In this document: piece by piece, positions 24,229 to 32,215 of the stretch
How the letters are laid out: every line of letters begins with the position of its first letter
How positions within the stretch are numbered: the stretch's first letter is position 1
IMG/VR virus record: IMGVR_UViG_3300042473_001540
Location: 124,001 to 188,000 of that record
From: a virus
DNA length: 64,000 nucleotides
Direction: 5' to 3' (one strand)
The notes under the pieces: model-generated
What the model was told of the DNA's origin: nothing
Seen by the model: only the letters and a program-made list of their open reading frames with translations
The model's database searches: none
Translations under genes and position numbers: made by a program

Positions 24229-26981
24229 CGTATGTTGATGCTATTTTGGAGAAAGACAAACACTGTATTCAAGTTGTGGAGCGTGTAAACCACAAACGAG
24301 TCTACAACACATATCCCAGCAAATACGTAATGTATTTTCCCAGTGAGCGTGGAAAATACACTAGCATTTATGGTGAACGGCTGGATAAATTTGAAACCAA
24401 TCGTTGGGAAGAGTTTCAAAGAGAGTGTCGCTTGGTTCCAAAAACACAACAATATGAAAGTGATAGCAATCCCATTTTCCGTTGTTTTTATGAACATTAC
24501 AAAAATACAGCAAGTCCACAGTTGCATGTGGCGTTTTTTGACTTGGAAACTGATTTTGATCCTGATCGGGGCTTCTCGTCAACTGACGAGGCGTTCAATC
24601 CCATTACAGCAGTATCTGTATATTTGAGTTGGCTGGGCAAAAACTTTACTCTTGTCCTCAAACCCAAAACACTCACAGTAGAGCAAGCATCAGCAGTTGT
24701 GGACAAATTTGAAGACACTGTGCTGTGTAGCAATGAAACTGAGCTATTGGATGTGTTTCTCACCCTCATTGAGGATGCAGATGTTCTCACAGGTTGGAAT
24801 TCAGAGGGTTATGATATTCCCTATTTGCACAATCGTATCATTCAAATTTTGAGTAAGGAGCACACTAAAAGGCTGTGTCTCTGGAACAAATTTCCCAAGA
24901 AAAGGGAGTATGAAAGCTATGGCAAGCCCACTATTACTTTTGATCTAGTGGGCAGAGTCCATCTTGACTATCTGCAACTGTACCGCAAGCATACCTATCA
25001 CGAGATGCACAGTTATCGACTGGACTTTGTGGGCGAGTATGAAGTGGGCGACAAGAAGATAGCTTACGAAGGCAGCTTGGACAAGCTCTATAACGAAGAC
25101 TTTGAAAAGTTCATTGCCTATAACAGGCAAGACGTTATGCTGTTGGTGAAAATTGATCGCAAGCTGAAATTCATTGATCTAAGCAATGATCTAGCACACA
25201 CAAACGGAGTGTTGATCCAAACAACAATGGGGTCAGTACAGCTTATTGACAATGCCATTACTAACGAAGCACATGATCTTGGCTTATGTGTTCCTACTCG
25301 ACGTAGAGACAATCCTGAAATCATGAAAGACGATCAGGGTGAAGACATTGAGCCCAATGGTATTGCTGGTGCATATGTGGCTGACCCAGTTGAAGGCATG
25401 CACAAATGGATTGGCGGTGTAGACATCAACAGTCTATATCCCAGTGCTATTCGAAGTTTGAACATGAGCAAGGAAACAGTAGTGGGGCAAATCCGCCCTG
25501 TGGGTAATGATCGTTTGATTCAACACAGGATGCAAAAGGAAAAACGCACTTTTGCTGACAGTTGGAACGAGATGTTTGGCATTATTGAGTATAACCAAGT
25601 GATGAATAGGGAAATGGTTATGCTGACTGTGGACTTTGAAGACGGCACCACTGTGGAACTCAGTGCTGACGAACTGTATCAATGGATTTTTGAAAATCCC
25701 AAAAAGCAAATGACGCTCAGTGCCAATGGCACTATTTTTGATCTCAACAAGGAAGGTGTGGTACCAGGCTTGCTGGCCCGCTGGTATGGTGAGAGAAAGG
25801 AGTTGCAGGCAGAAGCCAAAGCATGTTTCAAAAAAGCTGATGAAGAACCTAATCCCTCTAAGAAGAGTGAGTATCAAGAAAAAGCTGATTTTTATGACAG
25901 AAGGCAGTTGATTAAGAAAATTTTGCTAAATTCACTTTATGGAGCTATCGGAAATTCTAGCTCATCGTGGTTTGACAACCGTATTGCACAAAGTACTACT
26001 TTAACAGGTAGATGTATCGTCAAACACATGGGTAGTAAGATCAATGAGGTAATATCAGGGAAATATCACTACAAAGGTGATGCTGTCATATATGGCGACA
26101 CCGACAGCATTTATTTTAGCGCATATCCAGTAATGAGCCAGCTTGAAGACTTCAAAAGCTTTGATTGGAGTCGTGAAGCAGTGGTGCAACTGTATGATCA
26201 AGTTGCAGACATCACTAACCAAAGCTTTCCTGGATTTATGAAACAGGCATTCAATGTACCTGAATCCAGGAGTGTGATCAAAGCTGGCCGTGAACTAGTA
26301 GCAAGCCATGGATTGTTCATTACCAAAAAACGGTATGCTGTGATGATCTACGACAAAGAAGGCAAGCGAAAGGATGTAGATGGCAAGCCAGGTGAGATCA
26401 AAGTTATGGGGCTTGATCTCAAGAGAAGTGATACACCAAAACCAGTCCAGGACTTCTTGAGTGAGATTTTAACTTTGGTTTTGACTGAGGTTGACAAAGA
26501 CAGCATTTTCACGCGCATCAAGGAGTTCCGCACAGAGTTCAGCCAATGGCCCAGCTGGGCAAAAGGCAGCCCCAAAAGGGTGAATAACCTTACTCAATAT
26601 GGCATGATTAAGAAAGCTCAGGAAAGCGTTGACCTCAACAAAGACACTGGGAAAAGAAAAACTATTCCGGGCCATGTCCTTGCGAGCCTAAACTGGAACC
26701 TATTGTGTGAGATCTACAACGATTATGGATCAATGCGAATTCAAGACGGGCAAAAGGTGATTGTCTGTAAGCTGAGATCAAACCCTTTGGGTATGACATC
26801 TGTTGCATACCCTGTAGATCAACTGTATCTTCCTGATTGGTTCAAGTCTATGCCTTTTGACAACGCTCTTATGGAGGCCACAATTTTGGACAAGAAACTG
26901 GAAAACTTGTTGGGTGTATTGCACTGGAATCTTGAAGATGCCAAAAACAACGAAACTTTTGACAGCATGTTTAGTTTTTGA
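24225..26981 (+). CDS. DNA polymerase, family B, T4 gp43-like
   Basis: The replicative polymerase with proofreading, 918 residues. Exo I FDLETD (105-110), Exo II LTGWNSEGYDIPYL (188-201), Exo III YNRQDVMLL (299-307), motif A GGVDINSLYPSAI (397-409), motif B ILLNSLYGAIGN (near 570) and motif C YGDTDSIYF (near 625) are all intact. The end, NETFDSMFSF, looks like the clamp-binding tail of gp43. I start at the second ATG because GGAG lies 6 nt before it; the first ATG (24213) would contain that site. The gp45-like clamp is encoded 1.3 kb downstream. Confidence 0.97.
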   Translation: MTYVDAILEKDKHCIQVVERVNHKRVYNTYPSKYVMYFPSERGKYTSIYGERLDKFETNRWEEFQRECRLVPKTQQYESDSNPIFRCFYEHYKNTASPQLHVAFFDLETDFDPDRGFSSTDEAFNPITAVSVYLSWLGKNFTLVLKPKTLTVEQASAVVDKFEDTVLCSNETELLDVFLTLIEDADVLTGWNSEGYDIPYLHNRIIQILSKEHTKRLCLWNKFPKKREYESYGKPTITFDLVGRVHLDYLQLYRKHTYHEMHSYRLDFVGEYEVGDKKIAYEGSLDKLYNEDFEKFIAYNRQDVMLLVKIDRKLKFIDLSNDLAHTNGVLIQTTMGSVQLIDNAITNEAHDLGLCVPTRRRDNPEIMKDDQGEDIEPNGIAGAYVADPVEGMHKWIGGVDINSLYPSAIRSLNMSKETVVGQIRPVGNDRLIQHRMQKEKRTFADSWNEMFGIIEYNQVMNREMVMLTVDFEDGTTVELSADELYQWIFENPKKQMTLSANGTIFDLNKEGVVPGLLARWYGERKELQAEAKACFKKADEEPNPSKKSEYQEKADFYDRRQLIKKILLNSLYGAIGNSSSSWFDNRIAQSTTLTGRCIVKHMGSKINEVISGKYHYKGDAVIYGDTDSIYFSAYPVMSQLEDFKSFDWSREAVVQLYDQVADITNQSFPGFMKQAFNVPESRSVIKAGRELVASHGLFITKKRYAVMIYDKEGKRKDVDGKPGEIKVMGLDLKRSDTPKPVQDFLSEILTLVLTEVDKDSIFTRIKEFRTEFSQWPSWAKGSPKRVNNLTQYGMIKKAQESVDLNKDTGKRKTIPGHVLASLNWNLLCEIYNDYGSMRIQDGQKVIVCKLRSNPLGMTSVAYPVDQLYLPDWFKSMPFDNALMEATILDKKLENLLGVLHWNLEDAKNNETFDSMFSF

Positions 26982-27044
26982 AAGGTTGACAACGGAGCTA
27001 TATGTCAAGTAGATTTGACAAAAGTCAACCTTAAGGAATAATTC

Positions 27045-27419
27045 ATGAATATTTTTTCTGCCTTATACGAACGCATACGACGGATGTTTGGGCCTGATCA
27101 AACACCAGTTTCAACTACTCTTGCACCCAGGACAGAACCAATCCAGCCAATAGTTGTGACACCCGCTGGAAATCCTGTGCCACCCAGCTCAGAGAAGGCA
27201 GCCCTTGTAATTGAAAAAGGTGCATACCAACCAATCACGTCTAGTCCAACAGATCCACCAGTGTTGCAGCAACCTGCCCCTGTAATTACTGCCAAACAAG
27301 AGCCATCACAGGAACCTCCCCCAGCTAAAACAGGGAAAAAGCCAAAAGCTACAACAGCCCTTAAGGAACCCAAGGCGCCTAGTCAACGCAAGGCACCAGC
27401 CAAAAAGAAAACTAATTAG
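27045..27419 (+). CDS. hypothetical protein with a basic Pro/Ala/Lys-rich tail
   Basis: A 124-residue protein. It begins with a short amphipathic helix (MNIFSALYERIRRMFG), continues with a disordered Pro/Thr-rich part and ends in a histone-H1-like tail (KTGKKPKATTALKEPKAPSQ, then RKAPAKKKTN). That composition suggests binding to DNA or RNA, but there is no folded domain. An AAGGAA ribosome site precedes the ATG, and GGTTGAC/GTCAACC repeats flank the upstream gap. Function unknown. Confidence 0.6.
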   Translation: MNIFSALYERIRRMFGPDQTPVSTTLAPRTEPIQPIVVTPAGNPVPPSSEKAALVIEKGAYQPITSSPTDPPVLQQPAPVITAKQEPSQEPPPAKTGKKPKATTALKEPKAPSQRKAPAKKKTN

Positions 27420-27428
27420 CCAATTCTA

Positions 27429-28061
27429 GTGAGCCCTCTCTTTGGAACCTCTCTTGAAGAGAGGGCTCAACTCTTACGGTATAAGTCCTACCCTCCAACT
27501 TCACCGGCTTCTTGGAACTCACCAACAAGCACCCCCACTAGCACCTTAGTGTTCGTTACTGGCCATGTGTGTCTAGATTCAGTAGTGGACGACTTTCATG
27601 AAGTCGACAGCATAATTGAAGCTGAAGATTTGCTGTTTTCACAAGCAAACACTGTGGTGGAAAAATACGATGGATTGCCATTTGCACTCCGTAGACAGTC
27701 AACCTTATTAGGGCATCAAAATCGTCGAGGCTGTGGTAATCTCATTTTCACAACTCCGGAGATACGTGCCCAAATACCAGACAATCAACTGTATATTGAT
27801 GACAGCAATTCCTGTAAACAAGTGGGCTGTTGGTACTCAGCAGGCGTGTTGCGCAAATTTGACAAACAAGGCAGTCAAATATTTGTTAGTGATCGGGTAC
27901 CCGAGCACACTGCCTATGTGGCATACAAAGGTTCAAGTGATTTAGACAGCGTTGCACTCCTGTTCAAAAAAGAAGATCAAATGCGACTGTGGTGTCCCTT
28001 AAGAGTTGACATACCCGTGAGCATCGCTCACTATATTACAAAGGTTGTGTTTGACAACTGA
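27429..28061 (+). CDS. hypothetical protein, about 200 residues, start uncertain
   Basis: The frame opens at a GTG buried in a hairpin and no good ribosome site or ATG is seen, so the real start may be further in, for example the GTG near STLVFVTGHVC (residue about 41). The body is soluble with scattered cysteines (GHQNRRGCGN, SNSCKQVGCWYSAG) and a strand-rich end (VAYKGSSDLDSVALLF, RLWCPLRVDIPVSIAHY). I recognise no family. It sits between the polymerase and clamp genes. Confidence 0.55.
   Translation: MSPLFGTSLEERAQLLRYKSYPPTSPASWNSPTSTPTSTLVFVTGHVCLDSVVDDFHEVDSIIEAEDLLFSQANTVVEKYDGLPFALRRQSTLLGHQNRRGCGNLIFTTPEIRAQIPDNQLYIDDSNSCKQVGCWYSAGVLRKFDKQGSQIFVSDRVPEHTAYVAYKGSSDLDSVALLFKKEDQMRLWCPLRVDIPVSIAHYITKVVFDN
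27430..27469 (+). terminator. 12-bp hairpin at the head of the 210-residue frame
   Basis: TGAGCCCTCTCT and AGAGAGGGCTCA pair perfectly around a 16-nt loop, 10 nt after the preceding stop. No T-run follows. It covers the GTG where the next frame opens, so it may end the previous transcript or control translation of the next gene. Confidence 0.5.
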
Positions 28062-28079
28062 CTCAATTGTGGAAAAATT

Positions 28080-28283
28080 ATGAAATCCCAAAAAACTCGA
28101 ATATATGAGCCTACTGAACTCAAAACTTTATTTGAAGCATTGAACAGTGCACCACCTTGGCTAAGTCGAAGGTTCATACTCAAGAACATGATGGGTTGGA
28201 CTGATGATGATTTGAAACAAAATGCCATCCTGGTTGACGAAGAGACAACACAACGCAAAATGGGTAACAAAGGGAGTTATTGA
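28080..28283 (+). CDS. small hypothetical protein, 67 residues
   Basis: A helical protein; the segment WLSRRFILKNMMGWTDDDLKQNAILVDEE recalls the C-terminal tail of T4-like portal proteins (a ...WV.KN.L..TD.DI pattern), but this is a short separate gene in the replication block, so the likeness may be superficial. A GGGAG ribosome site for the clamp gene lies within its last codons, and its stop is 2 nt before the clamp ATG. Confidence 0.55.
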   Translation: MKSQKTRIYEPTELKTLFEALNSAPPWLSRRFILKNMMGWTDDDLKQNAILVDEETTQRKMGNKGSY

Positions 28284-28285
28284 AA

Positions 28286-29038
28286 ATGACAGCAACAGCT
28301 ATTAAGGATGCAATTTCTGATCTTGCAAAGAACGTGATCAGTACTGGCTTTTACGAAAAAATCAAGGTGTCTGGTGGCGCCAAAACCAGCACCATTGAGG
28401 CTATTGACAAAGACAAACAAGTGATTCTCAAGGCTGAAACTTTGCATCCTGTGGACGGCTGGGCTGGAGAATTTGGCCTTGCCAATCTAGGCTTGCTCAA
28501 CAGCATTGTGAATGATTCCGAGTTTGCCCACAAAGACAGCAAGCTTGAACTAGTGCTTACTGAGCGTGAAGGTGTAGACGTTCCCACTGAGATGCACTAC
28601 ACAAACAAGAGCAATAGTTTCATCAATTATCGCTTCCTAGCAAAAAACATGGTCCCAGATCAACCCAAGTACATGGAACCACAGTGGGACGTGAAAATCA
28701 AACCCAGCAAAAGCAACATTCAACAGTTCAATTGGGCTGCTGGCAGTCTCAGCAGCTACGAGCAATACTTCATTCCCAAGACAGTTGATGGTAACCTCAA
28801 GTTTTTCATTGGAGATGAAGGTGCAGCTACTCAACGCGGCGGTGTAGTGTTTGCTACAGGGGTTACGGGCGAGTTTGAAAGCTCACACAAATGGCCTATT
28901 GCTCTTGTATCTGCACTTTTGAAGCTGGTTGATGGTGCTGATGCTGAAATGAGCTTCTCCGTCAAGGGTGCTATTCAGCTCAAGCTCAATACTGGCATTA
29001 CCACATACAAGTATGTGCTGCCAGCAAAGCTGCGCTAA
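28286..29038 (+). CDS. DNA polymerase sliding clamp, gp45-like
   Basis: A 250-residue protein with the layout of T4-type clamps. It has an N-terminal helix, strands with GFYEKIKVSGG, a FGLANLGLLNSIVNDSEF segment equivalent to the gp45 'L..FLG.L.LV.DDAE' element, a connecting loop with MVPDQPKYMEP and a final strand YKYVLPAKLR. The clamp encircles DNA to hold the polymerase and, in T4, activates late transcription. The ATG follows AAGGGAG by 9 nt; an upstream TTG is less likely. A textbook terminator closes the gene. Confidence 0.8.
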   Translation: MTATAIKDAISDLAKNVISTGFYEKIKVSGGAKTSTIEAIDKDKQVILKAETLHPVDGWAGEFGLANLGLLNSIVNDSEFAHKDSKLELVLTEREGVDVPTEMHYTNKSNSFINYRFLAKNMVPDQPKYMEPQWDVKIKPSKSNIQQFNWAAGSLSSYEQYFIPKTVDGNLKFFIGDEGAATQRGGVVFATGVTGEFESSHKWPIALVSALLKLVDGADAEMSFSVKGAIQLKLNTGITTYKYVLPAKLR

Positions 29039-29048
29039 TAGGACACAG

Positions 29049-29074
29049 TGGGCACCCCACAGTGCCCATTTTTT
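29049..29074 (+). terminator. rho-independent terminator after the clamp gene
   Basis: TGGGCAC and GTGCCCA form a 7-bp GC-rich stem with a 6-nt loop, followed directly by TTTTTT. This is the clearest intrinsic terminator in the window; the T-run also leads into the GGAG site of the next gene. Confidence 0.9.
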
Positions 29075-29085
29075 GGAGACTGCTT

Positions 29086-29616
29086 GTGCCAGTTGAACAC
29101 GAACGCAAAATGCTCCTGCGACCTGAAAGCCCGCAGGAGCTACTACGACATTTGAAACGCCAACCCCTTGTGCAAACCTTTGAAATAACACAGGGTTATA
29201 TCAACAAAAGTGCAAGAATTCGACATGTGGTACCACACAATGGTGATGCAGAAACGCATTGGTTCACTTTCAAAACCAAGGTTACTGGAAATACAGTGGA
29301 GATCGAAACAGAAATTTCAATCCACGACTATCACAAACTTTTCTTGATAGCTAAACCCGTAATCCACAAAACTCGCTGCAAGTTTCAAGAAGGGTTGAAC
29401 TGTTGGGACGTGGATTTTTTCAAAAATCCCAAAAGCGGCGACATTTATTTGAGCATGGCAGAAGTGGAAATGCCAGAATTTGAGTTAGACCTTCCTGAGG
29501 TTCATCCTCTCTTACAGGAGAATTTTTGGCGCTGGATTGACGCAAACGACAAGAGGTTTCAGAACAAGAATCTTAGTAACTATAAAAAAGTTTTGATGAA
29601 CCTGAAAGGTCTATAA
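29086..29616 (+). CDS. CYTH-domain triphosphate hydrolase
   Basis: Starting at the GTG behind GGAG gives 176 residues. The signature ExExK appears as VEHERKMLL at the very start, followed by QGYINKSARIR, HWFTFKTK, VEIETEIS, IHKTRCKF and MAEVEMPEFEL, the alternating charged strands that line the triphosphate tunnel. Members hydrolyse inorganic triphosphate, thiamine triphosphate or make cAMP; a phage copy is most simply a tripolyphosphatase. It overlaps the PlcP-like gene by 1 nt (TAATG), so it belongs to a four-gene operon with a phosphate/lipid theme. Confidence 0.8.
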   Translation: MPVEHERKMLLRPESPQELLRHLKRQPLVQTFEITQGYINKSARIRHVVPHNGDAETHWFTFKTKVTGNTVEIETEISIHDYHKLFLIAKPVIHKTRCKFQEGLNCWDVDFFKNPKSGDIYLSMAEVEMPEFELDLPEVHPLLQENFWRWIDANDKRFQNKNLSNYKKVLMNLKGL

Positions 29617-30404
29617 TGCCAAACAGCAAATATCGTAGCATCTTCATAAGCGATACGCATCTTGGTAGTCGTGCATGCCAAGCTGAGCTACTTGTGGAGT
29701 TTTTGAAACACAACTCCTGCCAAAATCTATACCTCGTTGGTGACATATTTGATTTGTGGAAATTGAAAAGCAGCAAATTCTGGCCACAAACACATAGCAA
29801 TGTGGTTCGAAGAATTCTCACTGCGGCCAAGAGAGGCACACAGGTGAGATATGTTTTAGGTAATCATGATGAGTACCTTCGAGCATGGATTCCAGACATA
29901 CACACTTTTGGCAACATTGAGCTGGGCAATGCCTTTGAACATCACTCTGTTCATGGGCAGAGATTTTTGGTAACACACGGTGATTTGTTTGACGGTGTAA
30001 TTCGATATCACAAATGGCTTAGCTTGATGGGCGACAAAGCACACAGTTTTTTACTGTGGTTGAACACACATTTGAATCATATGCGCCGGTTTTTTGGAAA
30101 AGATTATTGGAGTCTAAGTTCATACCTTAAAACAAACACGAAACAAGCTGTTGCATTTATCACCAAATACGAGCAACATGTAGTACAATATGCTCGGGAC
30201 GAAGCATTTCATGGAGTAATTTGTGGCCATATTCATTCTCCATCGTTGAAAACGTTTGAGGATGGGTTTGTGTATATGAATTGTGGTGATTTTTGTGAAA
30301 CTGTGTCAGCTTTGGTTGAAAACTTTGATGGCTCAATAGAGCTACTGGTTTACGACACTGAAACAAAAAGTATGATGACGAAAAACACATGGAGCCTTGA
30401 ATGA
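29616..30404 (+). CDS. PlcP-like phospholipase C (calcineurin-type metallophosphoesterase)
   Basis: A 262-residue two-metal phosphoesterase. Metal ligands are visible as SDTHLG (D13, H15), VGDIFD (D43), GNHDE (N83, H84), THGD (H121) and GHIH (H205, H207). Beyond these the sequence follows PlcP of Sinorhizobium and marine Alphaproteobacteria closely: GSRACQAELL, LKSSKFWPQTHSNVVR and YMNCGDFCE, and an Agt-like glycosyltransferase gene follows. PlcP removes the head group from phosphatidylcholine or -ethanolamine to leave diacylglycerol under phosphate starvation. LpxH is the other annotation possible for this fold, but the partner gene favours PlcP. Confidence 0.85.
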   Translation: MPNSKYRSIFISDTHLGSRACQAELLVEFLKHNSCQNLYLVGDIFDLWKLKSSKFWPQTHSNVVRRILTAAKRGTQVRYVLGNHDEYLRAWIPDIHTFGNIELGNAFEHHSVHGQRFLVTHGDLFDGVIRYHKWLSLMGDKAHSFLLWLNTHLNHMRRFFGKDYWSLSSYLKTNTKQAVAFITKYEQHVVQYARDEAFHGVICGHIHSPSLKTFEDGFVYMNCGDFCETVSALVENFDGSIELLVYDTETKSMMTKNTWSLE

Positions 30405-31393
30405 GACTTGTGATTGTTGATGACAACTGCCAAGACCAAGTGAATGGTGTTGTAACTACAATGAATGCAGTGAAAAAACAAATGTTTTCTCGAGGCATAC
30501 AGAATCTCATTCACATCACTCCTGATCAAATGATGTCTATGCCTGCATTGGTATATCCAGGTGCTCGCATACCATTGAATTTTTGGAATTTGAAAAAAAG
30601 AATAGAGGCGTATGAACCCACACACTTGCACATTTGTACAGAAGGTGTGCTGGGCTTAACTGCTAGGCAATTTTTTCAAAACAAAAATTGGCGCTACACA
30701 ACTAGCTTTCACACAAGATGGGATCACTATCTCAAGGAAAAATTTGGTGTGCCGGCCCTCAAAACCATGAGGTATCTCAAATGGTTTCATCAAAATAGTG
30801 CAGCAACTTTGGTCAACACTCCTACTATGCAAAGAGAGATGGTGTCGCTTGGCCTGTCTCAAGCCATCACATGGTCACGGGGAGTCAACACCCAACTGTT
30901 TCAATTTAATGACCGCAAGTGTGACACCAAGCCCACATTGTTGAGTGTTGGTCGAATCAGTGCTGAGAAAAATTTAGAGGTGTTTTGTAGCCTATCAGCA
31001 GAAAAATACAATCTAGTGTGTGTTGGTGATGGCCCTGATCTCAAGCGGTTACAGAACAAATACCCCTGGGTGACATTTACTGGGCAATTGAGCGGTAAGC
31101 AACTGGTACAGCAGTTCCAAAATGCTGACTGCTTTGTTTTCACCAGCAAAAGTGACACGTTTGGGTTGGTTATGATTGAAAGCATGAGTGTTGGTACTCC
31201 TGTTGCAGCATTTCCTGTGCAGGGTCCAATAGATGTTGTAGATGATGGGGTGACTGGTGTGCTAAATGAGGATATTCAGACAGCTATCTCGCAATGTTTG
31301 ACATTGAGTCGAAAAACTGTTTTTGAAGGCAGCAAGCGATGGAGTTGGGAAAAAACAACTGATATCTTTGTTGATACGCTGGTACCCAAATGA
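30401..31393 (+). CDS. Agt-like diacylglycerol glycosyltransferase (GT4)
   Basis: A 330-residue GT-B glycosyltransferase starting in the ATGA overlap with plcP. VNGVVTTMNAVKK binds the acceptor side; HICTEGVLGLTAR, TTSFHTRWDHYLKEKFG and TWSRGVNTQLF are typical of the Agt/SQD2-like group; SVGRISAEKNLEVF and SDTFGLVMIESMSVGTPVAA form the nucleotide-sugar site with the E-x7-E motif. In bacteria Agt adds glucose or glucuronic acid to diacylglycerol released by PlcP, swapping phospholipid for glycolipid. The gene pair here is strong evidence for the same pathway in the phage. Membrane association would be peripheral. Confidence 0.85.
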   Translation: MRLVIVDDNCQDQVNGVVTTMNAVKKQMFSRGIQNLIHITPDQMMSMPALVYPGARIPLNFWNLKKRIEAYEPTHLHICTEGVLGLTARQFFQNKNWRYTTSFHTRWDHYLKEKFGVPALKTMRYLKWFHQNSAATLVNTPTMQREMVSLGLSQAITWSRGVNTQLFQFNDRKCDTKPTLLSVGRISAEKNLEVFCSLSAEKYNLVCVGDGPDLKRLQNKYPWVTFTGQLSGKQLVQQFQNADCFVFTSKSDTFGLVMIESMSVGTPVAAFPVQGPIDVVDDGVTGVLNEDIQTAISQCLTLSRKTVFEGSKRWSWEKTTDIFVDTLVPK

Positions 31394-31617
31394 AACATAA
31401 AAAAACCATTCCATCAAATTTTCCCACTCTCAAATGTGTTGCATGCGGCACAAGCTGTGAGCCTTACAGGAAATACGTTTGTGACAATGATGGGGCAGTA
31501 GTCCATACTCAAAGTGACATTTGGCCAGAATATTTCCGTGACATGGGGACCACCCGTATTGAGTTTTGTAGTGCACAATGTGGCCTCAAATATTGCACAG
31601 TAAATCAATTGGTGTAG
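31390..31617 (+). CDS. small zinc-finger protein, 75 residues
   Basis: It starts in an ATGA overlap with the agt-like stop and ends the operon. Cysteines in CVACGTSCEPYRKYVC and EFCSAQCGLKYC form two CxxC-like pairs, the layout of a small treble-clef or MYM-type zinc knuckle. It may bind nucleic acid or another protein of the operon; nothing more specific can be said. Confidence 0.6.
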   Translation: MKHKKTIPSNFPTLKCVACGTSCEPYRKYVCDNDGAVVHTQSDIWPEYFRDMGTTRIEFCSAQCGLKYCTVNQLV

Positions 31618-31620
31618 CGG

Positions 31621-31647
31621 TTGATTTAGCTGACTACAGCATATAAT
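31621..31647 (+). promoter_or_regulatory. sigma70-type promoter before the QueD-like gene
   Basis: A perfect TATAAT at 31642-31647 preceded 15 nt upstream by TTGATT. It lies just after the stop of the zinc-finger gene and 27 nt before the QueD-like ATG, which also has an AAAGAGAG ribosome site. Confidence 0.6.
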
Positions 31648-31673
31648 CTGAACACATAACAAAGAGAGAAATA

Positions 31674-32045
31674 ATGACAGAACCAACTACAAGAAAAATC
31701 TACGTGACTTTTCAACGTGAAGGGATTCACAAGTATCCAGCAGCTGGAACTGACCCCTCCCTTGCAGATGTAAATTTTCTTCAATATCCGCATAGGCACA
31801 TGTTTCATTTCAAGGTTGGAATTGGCGTCAATCACCTAGACCGAGACATTGAATTTATCATTTTCAAGCGTTGGCTGGAAAGTCTCTATGGTGATGGTGT
31901 GATCCAACTGGATTTCAAAAGCTGCGAGATGATCGCCGAAGACCTCTACGCCCAAATCTCTGCTCGCTATCCAGGTCGTGCAGTGAGCATTGACGTTAGT
32001 GAAGATGGTGAGAATGGGGCTGTGCTAGCCTGGGACGCTGCATAA
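31674..32045 (+). CDS. QueD/PTPS-like (T-fold) protein
   Basis: A 123-residue protein. HRHMFHFKVGIGV followed by DRDIEFIIFKRWLESL parallels the zinc-binding HGHxYxVxVxV and DFxxLK of 6-carboxytetrahydropterin synthase (QueD), and SIDVSEDGENGAVL parallels its end with the conserved Glu. QueD makes 6-carboxytetrahydropterin, the QueE substrate, from dihydroneopterin triphosphate. FolE, QueE and a DpdA are encoded nearby, which supports this reading, but the sequence is divergent and another T-fold role is possible. Confidence 0.6.
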   Translation: MTEPTTRKIYVTFQREGIHKYPAAGTDPSLADVNFLQYPHRHMFHFKVGIGVNHLDRDIEFIIFKRWLESLYGDGVIQLDFKSCEMIAEDLYAQISARYPGRAVSIDVSEDGENGAVLAWDAA

Positions 32046-32060
32046 CCACCAAGGATTGCT

Positions 32061-32122
32061 ATACAAAGTATTTGAGCGCCAGGAGATCGAGATAGGATTG
32101 TGCTGGCTCAAATACTTTGTAT
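32061..32122. repeat. 17-bp perfect inverted repeat
   Basis: ATACAAAGTATTTGAGC and GCTCAAATACTTTGTAT pair perfectly across a 28-nt spacer. It begins 15 nt after the QueD-like stop and has no T-run, so a simple terminator is doubtful. It may be a stable small RNA hairpin, a processing site or the remains of a small mobile repeat. Confidence 0.6.
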
Positions 32123-32154
32123 TGGCGATAACCTTATAATTTTCAATGCTATAA

Positions 32155-32183
32155 TTGTCAAAAACTCCTGTGGTTTATATACT
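32155..32183 (+). promoter_or_regulatory. sigma70-type promoter before the glycosyltransferase-dpdA pair
   Basis: TTGTCA, 17 nt, then TATACT. It follows the 17-bp inverted repeat and lies about 30 nt before the glycosyltransferase ATG, with GAAGGA as the ribosome site. Confidence 0.65.
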
Positions 32184-32215
32184 ATCTCTATTAGAGAATA
32201 TTTGAAGGATCAAAA

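Noticed and set aside
29616-30404. Simple call as LpxH (UDP-2,3-diacylglucosamine hydrolase)
   Set aside because: The fold allows it, but the PlcP-specific segments and the coupled Agt-like gene make lipid remodelling the better reading.
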